This document shows positions 1-5,540 of a stretch of DNA of 5,540 bases, piece after piece; position 1 is the stretch's first letter, and each line of letters begins with the position of its first letter. The DNA is from Desulfobacteraceae bacterium (GTDB lineage Bacteria; Desulfobacterota; Desulfobacteria; Desulfobacterales; Desulfobacteraceae). The notes beneath the pieces were generated by a model. That model had not been told where the DNA came from. It did no database searches and saw nothing but the letters and a program-made list of their open reading frames with translations. The position numbers and the translations under genes were made by a program. The stretch spans positions 1 to 5,540 of the forward strand of contig PIVQ01000514.1 of the NCBI GenBank assembly GCA_003354055.1, read 5' to 3'.

Positions 1-1199
1 ACAGAATCAATTGCATTCCGGGTTTCTTTTACCGATGAAAGGATAAAGGATTCCGGTATTACAATGCAAAGATGCCATCCGGTTGAGGGCATGATCTGGG
101 ATGAAATCAGAATGGGATTATTGTTGAGTTCAATCCTGCTGGTCTGTTTATTCTCAGTCGAAATCAGATCTTTGATAGCCCTTACCTGGTCATATTTTGA
201 ATCCATCAGACTTTGTTCAAGAATTGCGCCATAGCCTATACTCTTTTCATTTTTACTGAGCCCGAACATATCAAGATAATCATCAGGGAAAGCCACAATC
301 CTGCCATTGGCGTCCACAATAAATGAAAACATCCCGTTCATCTTGCCGGGTTCTCCTGCCAGGGCATTTTTCTTGAGTATTTTTTTTATTATCTTATTAA
401 GTGTTACATCTATTCCTGCAACGCCTAAAAATTCATTATTTTTTGAGTAGATCGGTGTTACCGCCGTTGTCATGAACCCTTGTCCTGCCTCATCCTGATA
501 TATTTGAGTCCAGACAGTTTCTTTATCCCTGTTATTCTCAGGCTTTGCCATCTGGTACCAGATTCCGTCTTTAAGGTCAGATTCCGTTACAGGCTTTAAT
601 TTTTCAACAAGGCGAACTTTAGGATAATAAAACGTAAAACTGGATTCAGTAACAATATAAATAGCTGCAGATTCAGGACTTCTTTCCTTGATTTTGATCA
701 GAAGAGGGCCAATGTTTGACAGTACATCCAGCTCTTTCTCGGTTTCTTTTGAAATTATATCATCTCCCCAATAAAGAATTTCAATCTTTTCAGTGGCCAG
801 ATTTGAAAAGAATCCATTTTTCGGATAAAAGGAAAGACTATGATTGAGATTCGTTTGGGTGATAAATTTTTCCTTTTGATCATACAGAATACTTGCCTGC
901 TGAGCAATTACAGCGGAAGAAAGTGCCACTTTGTTAAATGTATTCTCGTGCCTCATGGCCTGTTCATCCATTATTCTGGATAAAAGCAGGGTAGTTTTTT
1001 CTTTGATGTTTTTTTCATTAATGGAAGCAGAATACTCTCCGAATTCAGTAACAAGGTTTGTTGCCAGAAAAATTAACAGTCCCATGGAAAGTACAAACAC
1101 AGCTAAAATAAGGATAATCAGCTTAAAACCGATTCTGGAAAACAGGGTTTTAAGCTGAAAGGGAATTAATTGAACAATTGATTGGGAATTAGGTCTCAT
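1..1199 (-). CDS. Membrane sensor protein with dCache-type extracytoplasmic domain, C-terminus cut by the window edge
   Basis: The minus-strand frame is open from the ATG at 1199 to the left edge, giving 399 residues and no stop. A basic N-terminus (about 1-26) leads into one membrane segment (about 25-47, rich in L, I, V and F). A long extracytoplasmic region follows, about 50-388. It has the hallmarks of a double Cache (dCache_1) sensor: WY at 214-215, Y234 and D236, then FLGVAGIDVTL at 257-267, and GWHLCIVIPES at 374-384, which normally lies just before the second membrane helix. That helix and the output domain (HAMP plus kinase, cyclase, chemotaxis or phosphatase) lie off the window, so the protein class cannot be decided. 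An in-frame TAA three codons upstream of the ATG rules out a longer start in the sequence as given, yet the only good ribosome binding site serves a different frame (see 1196-1216). Being a sensor gene is well supported; the ligand is unknown. Confidence 0.88.
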   Translation of the reverse strand, partial: MRPNSQSIVQLIPFQLKTLFSRIGFKLIILILAVFVLSMGLLIFLATNLVTEFGEYSASINEKNIKEKTTLLLSRIMDEQAMRHENTFNKVALSSAVIAQQASILYDQKEKFITQTNLNHSLSFYPKNGFFSNLATEKIEILYWGDDIISKETEKELDVLSNIGPLLIKIKERSPESAAIYIVTESSFTFYYPKVRLVEKLKPVTESDLKDGIWYQMAKPENNRDKETVWTQIYQDEAGQGFMTTAVTPIYSKNNEFLGVAGIDVTLNKIIKKILKKNALAGEPGKMNGMFSFIVDANGRIVAFPDDYLDMFGLSKNEKSIGYGAILEQSLMDSKYDQVRAIKDLISTENKQTSRIELNNNPILISSQIMPSTGWHLCIVIPESFILSSVKETRNAIDS

Positions 1200-1216
1200 G
1201 CTTTTTTATCCATCAT
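1196..1216 (-). other. Six-codon leader frame (MMDKKA) overlapping the sensor start, or the frameshifted true start
   Basis: On the minus strand an ATG ATG pair (1216-1211) follows the ribosome binding site and reads M-M-D-K-K-A, then TGA at 1198-1196. That stop overlaps the ATG of the long sensor frame in an ATGA arrangement. The two AAA codons form a run of six A at 1207-1202. If the run had seven A, the ATG pair would be in frame with the sensor and give MMDKKSMRPNSQ. The element could therefore be a coupling leader, a frameshift or slippage site, or a one-base deletion in the strain or assembly. The deletion is the simplest reading, but the sequence alone cannot decide. Confidence 0.5.
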
Positions 1217-1226
1217 TTCAAATCAA

Positions 1227-1233
1227 TCTCCTT
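1227..1233 (-). promoter_or_regulatory. Ribosome binding site AAGGAGA before the ATG ATG pair
   Basis: The minus strand reads AAGGAGA, close to a full Shine-Dalgarno sequence, 10 bases before the ATG at 1216 and 13 before the ATG at 1213. It lies 27 bases before the ATG at 1199 that opens the long sensor frame, which is too far for direct initiation. This spacing is the main reason to suspect that translation of the sensor really begins at 1216 or 1213. Confidence 0.65.
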
Positions 1234-1252
1234 ATTCCAGGTGGACAAGCCA

Positions 1253-1281
1253 TAATCCTCTCTGAGAATCATAAAGGATTA
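1253..1281. repeat. Small inverted repeat TAATCCT-N15-AGGATTA upstream of the sensor gene
   Basis: The arms TAATCCT (1253-1259) and AGGATTA (1275-1281) are exact reverse complements separated by 15 bases. The element lies 37-65 bases before the ATG at 1216 and surrounds the weak TATGAT at 1273-1268. The position would suit an operator or a 5' leader hairpin. Seven-base arms can arise by chance, so function is only a possibility. Confidence 0.35.
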
Positions 1282-1286
1282 AGTTA

Positions 1287-1412
1287 GTGCTTGAACGAAA
1301 ACTCACCCATCTGCCGCGTTGCTACAAAAGTTTGAAATCCTCATGTACTACAGTACACTCCGGTTTCAAACTTTCTTGCGCCTTGCATATGGGCAAGTTT
1401 TCATCCAAGCAC
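1287..1412. repeat. 126-bp imperfect palindrome, probable dispersed intergenic repeat
   Basis: The outer ends match as GTGCTTG (1287-1293) and CAAGCAC (1406-1412). Further pairing in the same register is GAAAACT (1297-1303) with AGTTTTC (1396-1402), CCCAT (1306-1310) with ATGGG (1389-1393), and TGC (1312-1314) with GCA (1385-1387). After a poorly paired section where one arm is two bases longer, an 11-bp stem pairs AAAGTTTGAAA (1327-1337) with TTTCAAACTTT (1364-1374). An apical GTAC/GTAC hairpin lies at 1345-1356. As RNA or cruciform DNA the whole element could fold into one long interrupted hairpin. No direct target duplication is obvious at the ends and it encodes no protein. I recall similar palindromes between genes in Desulfobacterales genomes, so a non-autonomous mobile or REP-like family is likely, but that memory is unchecked. 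No T-run follows on either strand, so it is not a standard terminator. Confidence 0.8.
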
Positions 1413-1491
1413 GGGTTTCCGGTCAGCCACAAGTTATGATAAATCCATTTGGACCCGGACATGTTATTTTAAGTAGTCAAAGGAGAATATG

Positions 1492-1545
1492 ATGTCAAGA
1501 AATGATTGGATGAGTAAACGATTCAATAACTGCCAACCAATGTGA
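1492..1545 (+). CDS. Possible 17-residue small ORF or 5' gene remnant
   Basis: This is the only plus-strand candidate with a translation signal. AAAGGAG at 1479-1485 sits 6 bases before the ATG at 1492; another ATG lies at 1489. The frame reads MSRNDWMSKRFNNCQPM and then TGA. I do not recognise the peptide. It has no membrane segment or leader-peptide codon run. It runs opposite to all neighbouring genes and lies next to the large palindrome, so it may be the left-over start of a lost gene. It may equally be chance. Confidence 0.2.
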   Translation: MSRNDWMSKRFNNCQPM

Positions 1546-1578
1546 ATTGAACTTAACGGGTCCTGTGAGAAAACAAGG

Positions 1579-2220
1579 CTAAGATTTTTTCTTTTTCATA
1601 TCAATGTACCAATCCTGCTTCCCGTAAAGTTCTTTGTTACAATCAGGACACATACCGTGGCTGAATGATGCTTCGGAGTGTTTTTCAATATATGTTTCCA
1701 ATATATTCCAAGACCCCTTGTCATCCCGGATTTTTTTACAATTGGCGCATATTGGCAGCAAACCTTGCAACTGGGTTACCTCGTCAAGCGCCTTTTGAAG
1801 TTTGATATTTTTTTTCTCCAGACGATTTACAAGAGAATAGAGAGTGATATGGGTTTTAACCCGGGCCAGGACTTCTTCTGCCTGGAACGGTTTGGATATA
1901 TAATCGACACCGCCTTTAGAAAAGGCACGCATCTTGTCTTCAATCTCCTTTAAAGCGCTGATGAAAATGACCGGAATATCACGGGTTGCTTTGTCTGCCT
2001 TAAGTTTGGCGCAGACCTCATACCCATCCATCCCTGGCATGACAATATCCAGGAGGATGAGATCAGGCAGGTCCGCCTGGATGGTTTTCAAGGCGATTTC
2101 TCCACTAAGGGCGGGGCGAACCCGATAACCTTGTTCGTTCAATATCTGCCGTAATACAGTCAGGTTTTCCGGTGTATCATCAACAATTAATATATTTTTA
2201 TGAGAACTGTTAGGTTCCAT
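1579..2220 (-). CDS. Response regulator with receiver domain and Cys4 zinc-ribbon-like C-terminal tail
   Basis: The 213-residue protein would accept phosphate from the histidine kinase encoded just upstream. The receiver domain spans about 8-125. It has the acidic pair D14 and D15, phosphoacceptor D58 in LLDIVMPGMDG, the switch residue S88, and K110 in the KPF motif. A coiled-coil stretch at about 128-152 leads to LLPICANCKKIRDDKGSW (154-171) and HGMCPDC (188-194). C158/C161 and C191/C194 form two CxxC pairs that could hold a zinc ion. This tail recurs at the ends of many bacterial sensor and regulator proteins, but I know no established function for it. There is no helix-turn-helix, GGDEF, EAL or HD-GYP motif, so output is probably by protein contact. 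The ATG is 2 bases after the kinase stop, which implies translational coupling. The C-terminus is very basic (KKKKS). Confidence 0.93.
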   Translation of the reverse strand: MEPNSSHKNILIVDDTPENLTVLRQILNEQGYRVRPALSGEIALKTIQADLPDLILLDIVMPGMDGYEVCAKLKADKATRDIPVIFISALKEIEDKMRAFSKGGVDYISKPFQAEEVLARVKTHITLYSLVNRLEKKNIKLQKALDEVTQLQGLLPICANCKKIRDDKGSWNILETYIEKHSEASFSHGMCPDCNKELYGKQDWYIDMKKKKS

Positions 2221-2222
2221 TA

Positions 2223-4487
2223 TCAGTTCACCTCTTCAAACAGTGTTTGTAGAATATTAAATTGATATCCGCTGACAAGTTCTGCCAGAGCATCAGCAAG
2301 GGCGTAATTTTCCTTTTGGATCTCTTCCAACAGGATGAGCGCTTTATCAAAATCGACAAGTACTACCGCTTTCTTGAATTCGTTTTTCAGTTCGAAGGGC
2401 AGATTAACAATGGCCTGCTGCATCTGATGTGCCGGTATCACGATTTTATTATTTTTATCCTCACCCTTTGGTTCATCAATGCGGTGTTTCAGCTGGGGAG
2501 CAAGTCCTGTAATTGGGATTGTTTTACTATGTTCACGATTTTCCGGACTGACCGGGAGAGTCAATTTAAAGACACTTCCCGATCCAGGTTTACTTTCCAC
2601 TTGGATATTTCCACCCATTAATTGTGCAAATTTATGGCTTATGGAAAGTCCCAGTCCCGTTCCCTCCTTTTGTCCATGCCCGGTATGGATTTGAACAAAA
2701 GGATCAAAAAGCTGTTCAATATCATCCGGGTGGATACCGGGCCCTGTGTCCTCGACTTCAAAATTCAAGGAGATGCTTTTTTTATCCATATTATTTGGGG
2801 AAGGGTCTTTTTTTTCTGTTGAAATGCGGACGATGACGCTTCCCTTTTCTGTGAATTTTAAAGCATTATTAATCAGGTTAGTTAAAATTTGACGCAGCTT
2901 TACCTCATCTGTTCTTATATATTGCGGAATATCAGGGGATTGCTTGAATAGTAAGGTCAATTCTTTTTTCTTTGCCTGGAATTTAAACAGGTTCTTAATA
3001 TCTTCCAGGAAGGAAAACAGGCTCAGGTTGTCCTCAATGACAGATACTTTTTTTGCTTCAATTTTCGACATGTCCAGAATATCGTTGATAAGCTCCAGCA
3101 AGTGTTTACCGCTGCGGCTGATGATATGAAGGTTGTCCTTTTGCTCATGGTTAAGGTTCGTATTTTTAGTCATGAGCCGGGACAACCCAAGAATTGCGTT
3201 CAAAGGGGTTCGAAGTTCATGGCTCATGTTTGCAAGGAATTTGCCTTTTGCCTGACTTTCTTTTTTTGCCTGTTTTCTTTCTCTTTCCAGAGCGGCTTCC
3301 CATTTTTTTCTATCTGTAATGTCCTGAAATACGACCTGAACCGCTGATTTGTTGTTATAAATAAAATGGATGCCAACAACCTCTATATCAATGCTACCGC
3401 CGTCCAGCCTGATAATTTTTTCCTCAAATGACGGTGCCATAGGGTTATTTACATTCAACAGTCCTTGAATTTTTTGGATTACCTTTTTGTGAAAATCAGG
3501 ATGAACCATTTCCAGTATGGGTTTATCTTCAGATTGCTTTGACAAAGCCCCGTCAATGATTTTTTTCCCTGCAGCATTCATGAATACCAGCGTTCCTTCC
3601 TGATGAATGGCTATTCCGAAGGGTGCCAGCTCAACCAGACGTCGATAGCGTTCCTCGCTGTCAGATAATTCCCGGGTCCGCTCTATCACCTGTCTCTCTA
3701 AGCGTAGCTTTTGTTCTTCTTTGTTTTTTGCGAGGTCATTCCTGGCTTCCAGGAGCTTTAAAATCATGTTGTTAAAGGCTTCTTCAAGAATTTTAAACTC
3801 ATTTCTCCCGGACGTTTTCGTGTCAATTTGAATTTGCTCAAGATTTTCAAGATCAATCTTTTTGGCGGCAGCGGTCAAAATTGATAAGGGCCGTTGGAGT
3901 AAGAAACGACTGAACCAGAGAAAGACAACCCACAGTATAATGGTTTTAATAATCGCATTAATGAGAATGTACAGATAACTGAATTTTACTCTTGAAAATA
4001 TAACGGACGGACTTGAGTAAAGTGTTATACTGCCGATTTTATGATTTCCCGATTCCCTGGCATAAACAATGGGGAATTGAAATCCGAATATATCACTGTC
4101 TTCTTGCCGGATAAGAATACTTTGTTCTCCTTTTTCCGGGAATCGCAACTCTTTTTTGTAATCAATACCTTCACCGATGGTTCGTACATATTTTCCGGAA
4201 AGATCGCTGAGTCTCAGGCCAAGAATGGTCGGGCTTTTAACAAACCCGTTAAGAATAGAATCCATTTGTTCCCTGTCAGCCTCCCATAATGCAACGGCCA
4301 TGGTCGGATTGGAATTCAGGTAAAATATTTTTAAGTCCTGGATGACATTTTTTTCTACTCTTCTGTACTCAGATACCATGTGAATGACGGTGATAATAAC
4401 GGATATCACCAAATAGATCGAAAACACGTAACTCAAAAGCCTTGTGGCAATTGAATTTCTGAGACTTACTCTGGGATAATTCGGCAT
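2223..4487 (-). CDS. Membrane sensor histidine kinase (sensor, HAMP, PAS, HisKA, HATPase_c, helical tail)
   Basis: I chose the ATG at 4487 (754 residues) because AAGGA lies just upstream; the frame stays open to a TTG at 4517 that has no ribosome binding site. Residue numbers below start at the ATG. Membrane segments at about 17-38 and 169-194 enclose a sensor of about 130 residues, probably a single Cache/PDC-like fold (ALWEADREQMDSILNGF at 66-82). A HAMP-like linker (about 195-250) and coiled coil (to about 280) lead to a PAS domain (about 280-395, ending in VVFQDITDRK). The HisKA box has phosphorylated H423 in MSHELRTPLN. The ATPase shows the N box (N537, N541), DTGPG at 580-584, FDPF at 594-597, GTGLGL at 609-614 and PGSGS at 634-638. 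A polar linker leads to a helical tail (about 685-754) with no HPt histidine. There is no receiver domain, so the next gene is the likely partner. Together with the binding protein it resembles LuxQ or TorS in role, not in exact architecture. Confidence 0.93.
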   Translation of the reverse strand: MPNYPRVSLRNSIATRLLSYVFSIYLVISVIITVIHMVSEYRRVEKNVIQDLKIFYLNSNPTMAVALWEADREQMDSILNGFVKSPTILGLRLSDLSGKYVRTIGEGIDYKKELRFPEKGEQSILIRQEDSDIFGFQFPIVYARESGNHKIGSITLYSSPSVIFSRVKFSYLYILINAIIKTIILWVVFLWFSRFLLQRPLSILTAAAKKIDLENLEQIQIDTKTSGRNEFKILEEAFNNMILKLLEARNDLAKNKEEQKLRLERQVIERTRELSDSEERYRRLVELAPFGIAIHQEGTLVFMNAAGKKIIDGALSKQSEDKPILEMVHPDFHKKVIQKIQGLLNVNNPMAPSFEEKIIRLDGGSIDIEVVGIHFIYNNKSAVQVVFQDITDRKKWEAALERERKQAKKESQAKGKFLANMSHELRTPLNAILGLSRLMTKNTNLNHEQKDNLHIISRSGKHLLELINDILDMSKIEAKKVSVIEDNLSLFSFLEDIKNLFKFQAKKKELTLLFKQSPDIPQYIRTDEVKLRQILTNLINNALKFTEKGSVIVRISTEKKDPSPNNMDKKSISLNFEVEDTGPGIHPDDIEQLFDPFVQIHTGHGQKEGTGLGLSISHKFAQLMGGNIQVESKPGSGSVFKLTLPVSPENREHSKTIPITGLAPQLKHRIDEPKGEDKNNKIVIPAHQMQQAIVNLPFELKNEFKKAVVLVDFDKALILLEEIQKENYALADALAELVSGYQFNILQTLFEEVN
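2229..2236 (-). promoter_or_regulatory. Ribosome binding site of the regulator gene, inside the kinase gene end
   Basis: The minus strand reads AAGAGGTG, 8 bases before the regulator ATG at 2220, and lies within the last codons of the kinase (EEVN, then TGA). With only 2 bases between stop and start, a ribosome finishing the kinase can restart on the regulator, which keeps the two products in proportion. Confidence 0.6.
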
Positions 4488-4491
4488 GGTA

Positions 4492-4496
4492 TCCTT
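4492..4496 (-). promoter_or_regulatory. Ribosome binding site AAGGA that decides the kinase start
   Basis: The minus strand reads TAAAAAGGATACC directly before the ATG at 4487, so AAGGA lies 4 bases from the start codon. This is a little short but workable. The alternative TTG at 4517 is preceded by a C- and G-rich stretch with no purine-rich site, which is why the shorter protein is preferred. Confidence 0.55.
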
Positions 4497-4535
4497 TTTA
4501 TTTCCTGTTTGTAGCAAGGCTGAGCCGGTCAGGCA

Positions 4536-5540
4536 CTATTTAAACAGTGCGTCAAATTCAAAATTGTACTTTTTTAAACCAGGATTGTAGGCCCGGGAAA
4601 ACTGTTTAAAATCAATTTTCCTGATATTTTCTTTACTTAATTTCTGGCGGAGATCTCCAAGCTCGGTAAACGAAACGCTTGTATGGTGTCCCATTTTTGT
4701 GGAGAAAACGGTTGACCCAAAAGAGGCGAAATCGTATCCCATCAGATAATCATAAAGGGCAATGATGGCCCACGCCCCTTCCACGTAATGCCCTCCTACA
4801 CTGACCGCCATTTCTCCTGATTTCAGATAGTCCTGATTCTGGGGGAGAATATCAATACCTCCTGTCACAAAATCCTTTCCCGGAATCCACCCCTGGTCGG
4901 CGGCAGCTTTGATGACGCCAATGGCCATATTGTCACTGGCCGTCCAGAACATAGAAACATCAGGGTATCTGATGATACTCAGCTTAAAGGCTTCGTATGC
5001 CAGATGTTCCCGCCATTTTGAATGAAAAAACTGAAGATTGACAAACTCAGTGTCTTTCATGGCTTTTTTAAACCCCCGAACCCGGGAATTGGACGCCTCG
5101 GAAGAGCGGTTGCCCTCTATGGCCACCACATGAATTTTGCCGTCTTTTCCACGTTTGTTTATTTTTTTTGCTTCTATCATTAATCGTTTGGCTAAGGTAA
5201 ATCCGGCATACTCATCATCCGGCAGCATTAATCCGATCCAGTATTTAAATTTTTCACGGGGATTTGCGACATCATCTTTGGCATTGAACCCTGCATTGAA
5301 AACAAAGGCAGGTACTTTGAATTGTTCACTCAACTGTAGAATCTGTTTTCCATTATTTTTAAAATTATGAAATAAAATGGCGTCCGGCCGGGTTTCCGGA
5401 TTTGCCAAAACACTTTCAACTTTAGGGACAATCAGCATGGGATTTTCCCCGTAAGTATAAATCCGAATATCCACACCGAGATCCTCGGATGCGGCAACAA
5501 CAAACCGTTTAACCATTGGCCAGAATCCTGTAATCGCATC
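4536..5540 (-). CDS. Periplasmic sugar-type substrate-binding protein, N-terminus cut by the window edge
   Basis: The frame is open to the right edge, giving 334 visible residues. Its first methionine (ATG at 5516) is internal, because the upstream codons read DAITGFWP and complete the family's typical opening FWPMVKRFVVAASEDLGVDI. The signal peptide and first strand must lie outside the window. The protein belongs to the type I periplasmic-binding superfamily (Peripla_BP_4-like, as ribose-binding protein, LuxP and TorT). In visible numbering: NRSSEASNSRVRGFKKAM at 144-161 is the usual region before the second lobe. WTASDNMAIGVIKAA at 199-213 and GGIDILP at 227-233 are the second-lobe ligand and hinge motifs. 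GGHYVEGAWAIIALYDYLMG at 249-268 is typical of a LuxP-like branch. The gene ends 48 bases before the kinase. No ABC permease or ATPase gene accompanies it here, so a sensing role is inferred; transporter genes beyond the edge cannot be excluded. The ligand is unknown. Confidence 0.9.
   Translation of the reverse strand, partial: DAITGFWPMVKRFVVAASEDLGVDIRIYTYGENPMLIVPKVESVLANPETRPDAILFHNFKNNGKQILQLSEQFKVPAFVFNAGFNAKDDVANPREKFKYWIGLMLPDDEYAGFTLAKRLMIEAKKINKRGKDGKIHVVAIEGNRSSEASNSRVRGFKKAMKDTEFVNLQFFHSKWREHLAYEAFKLSIIRYPDVSMFWTASDNMAIGVIKAAADQGWIPGKDFVTGGIDILPQNQDYLKSGEMAVSVGGHYVEGAWAIIALYDYLMGYDFASFGSTVFSTKMGHHTSVSFTELGDLRQKLSKENIRKIDFKQFSRAYNPGLKKYNFEFDALFK

Larger units (their letters stand above)
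1217..1578. other. Intergenic region between the regulator gene and the downstream sensor gene
   Basis: These 362 bases separate two minus-strand genes. From right to left they hold about 30 bases with no visible signal after the regulator stop, a short plus-strand ORF with its own ribosome binding site, about 75 plain bases, a 126-bp imperfect palindrome, a 7-bp inverted repeat, and the ribosome binding site of the sensor gene. I see no hairpin followed by a T-run on the minus strand after the regulator, so a classical intrinsic terminator is not evident there. The only promoter-like element is TATGAT on the minus strand at 1273-1268, without a convincing -35 box, so I do not call a promoter. 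Confidence 0.7.

Noticed and set aside
931..1158. Plus-strand open frame of 75 codons
   Set aside because: It lies antisense inside the dCache sensor gene, whose own frame is continuous and has clear domain motifs; no ribosome binding site precedes the antisense ATG.
1287..1412. CRISPR repeat or intrinsic terminator
   Set aside because: There is one palindrome only, with no regular spacing of repeats, and no T-run follows the stem on either strand.
1678..2128. Two plus-strand open frames opposite the regulator
   Set aside because: They are mirror frames of a clear receiver-domain gene, with no recognisable protein features or translation signals.
2262..4289. Several plus-strand open frames of 61-119 codons opposite the kinase
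   Set aside because: They overlap one another in different frames and are antisense to well-defined HisKA, HATPase and sensor domains, so they are composition artefacts.
4488..4517. TTG at 4517 as the kinase start
   Set aside because: It has no ribosome binding site, while the ATG ten codons later has AAGGA just before it; the extra residues (LQTGNKKDT) look like translated spacer.
5137..5370. Plus-strand open frame of 77 codons opposite the binding protein
   Set aside because: It is antisense to a conserved periplasmic-binding-protein sequence and has no features of its own.
5514..5516. ATG at 5516 as the true start of the binding protein
   Set aside because: The frame stays open to the edge and the eight upstream codons give GFWP, part of the family's conserved N-terminal motif; a start here would also remove the signal peptide and the first strand.

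Overview
The window is one stretch of bacterial signal-transduction genes, all read on the minus strand. It holds four protein genes, and the two outer ones are cut by the window edges. The moderate-to-low GC content, the protein styles and the 126-bp intergenic palindrome point to a sulfate-reducing member of the Desulfobacterota, probably Desulfobacterales. This is a judgement from memory of those genomes, since no marker gene is present.

In transcription order, from right to left: (1) 5540-4536, a periplasmic sugar-type substrate-binding protein whose N-terminus lies beyond the right edge. (2) 4487-2223, a membrane histidine kinase with an extracytoplasmic sensor, HAMP, PAS, HisKA and HATPase_c domains and an unusual helical C-terminal tail. 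(3) 2220-1579, a response regulator with a receiver domain, a coiled coil and a cysteine-rich, zinc-ribbon-like tail. (4) After a 362-base gap, 1199-1, the N-terminal 399 residues of a second membrane sensor with a dCache-type domain, whose output domain lies beyond the left edge.

Genes 1 to 3 look like one operon. There are 48 bases between the binding protein and the kinase, and 2 bases between the kinase and the regulator. No permease or ATPase gene lies in the window, so the binding protein more likely presents a ligand to the kinase, as LuxP does to LuxQ or TorT to TorS, than feeds a transporter. The kinase has no receiver of its own, so the adjacent regulator is the natural phosphate acceptor. 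The regulator has no DNA-binding domain. Its output would be through the coiled coil and the Cys4 tail, a module that recurs in bacterial signalling proteins but whose role I do not know.

The only non-coding stretch over 300 bases is 1217-1578. It carries a large imperfect palindrome, a small inverted repeat near the fourth gene, and a doubtful 17-codon plus-strand ORF with a good ribosome binding site. The start of the fourth gene is odd: the ribosome binding site serves an out-of-frame ATG ATG that ends after six codons by overlapping the long frame, next to a run of six A. This suggests translational coupling, frameshifting, or a one-base deletion. No tRNA, rRNA, CRISPR array or transposase gene was seen.
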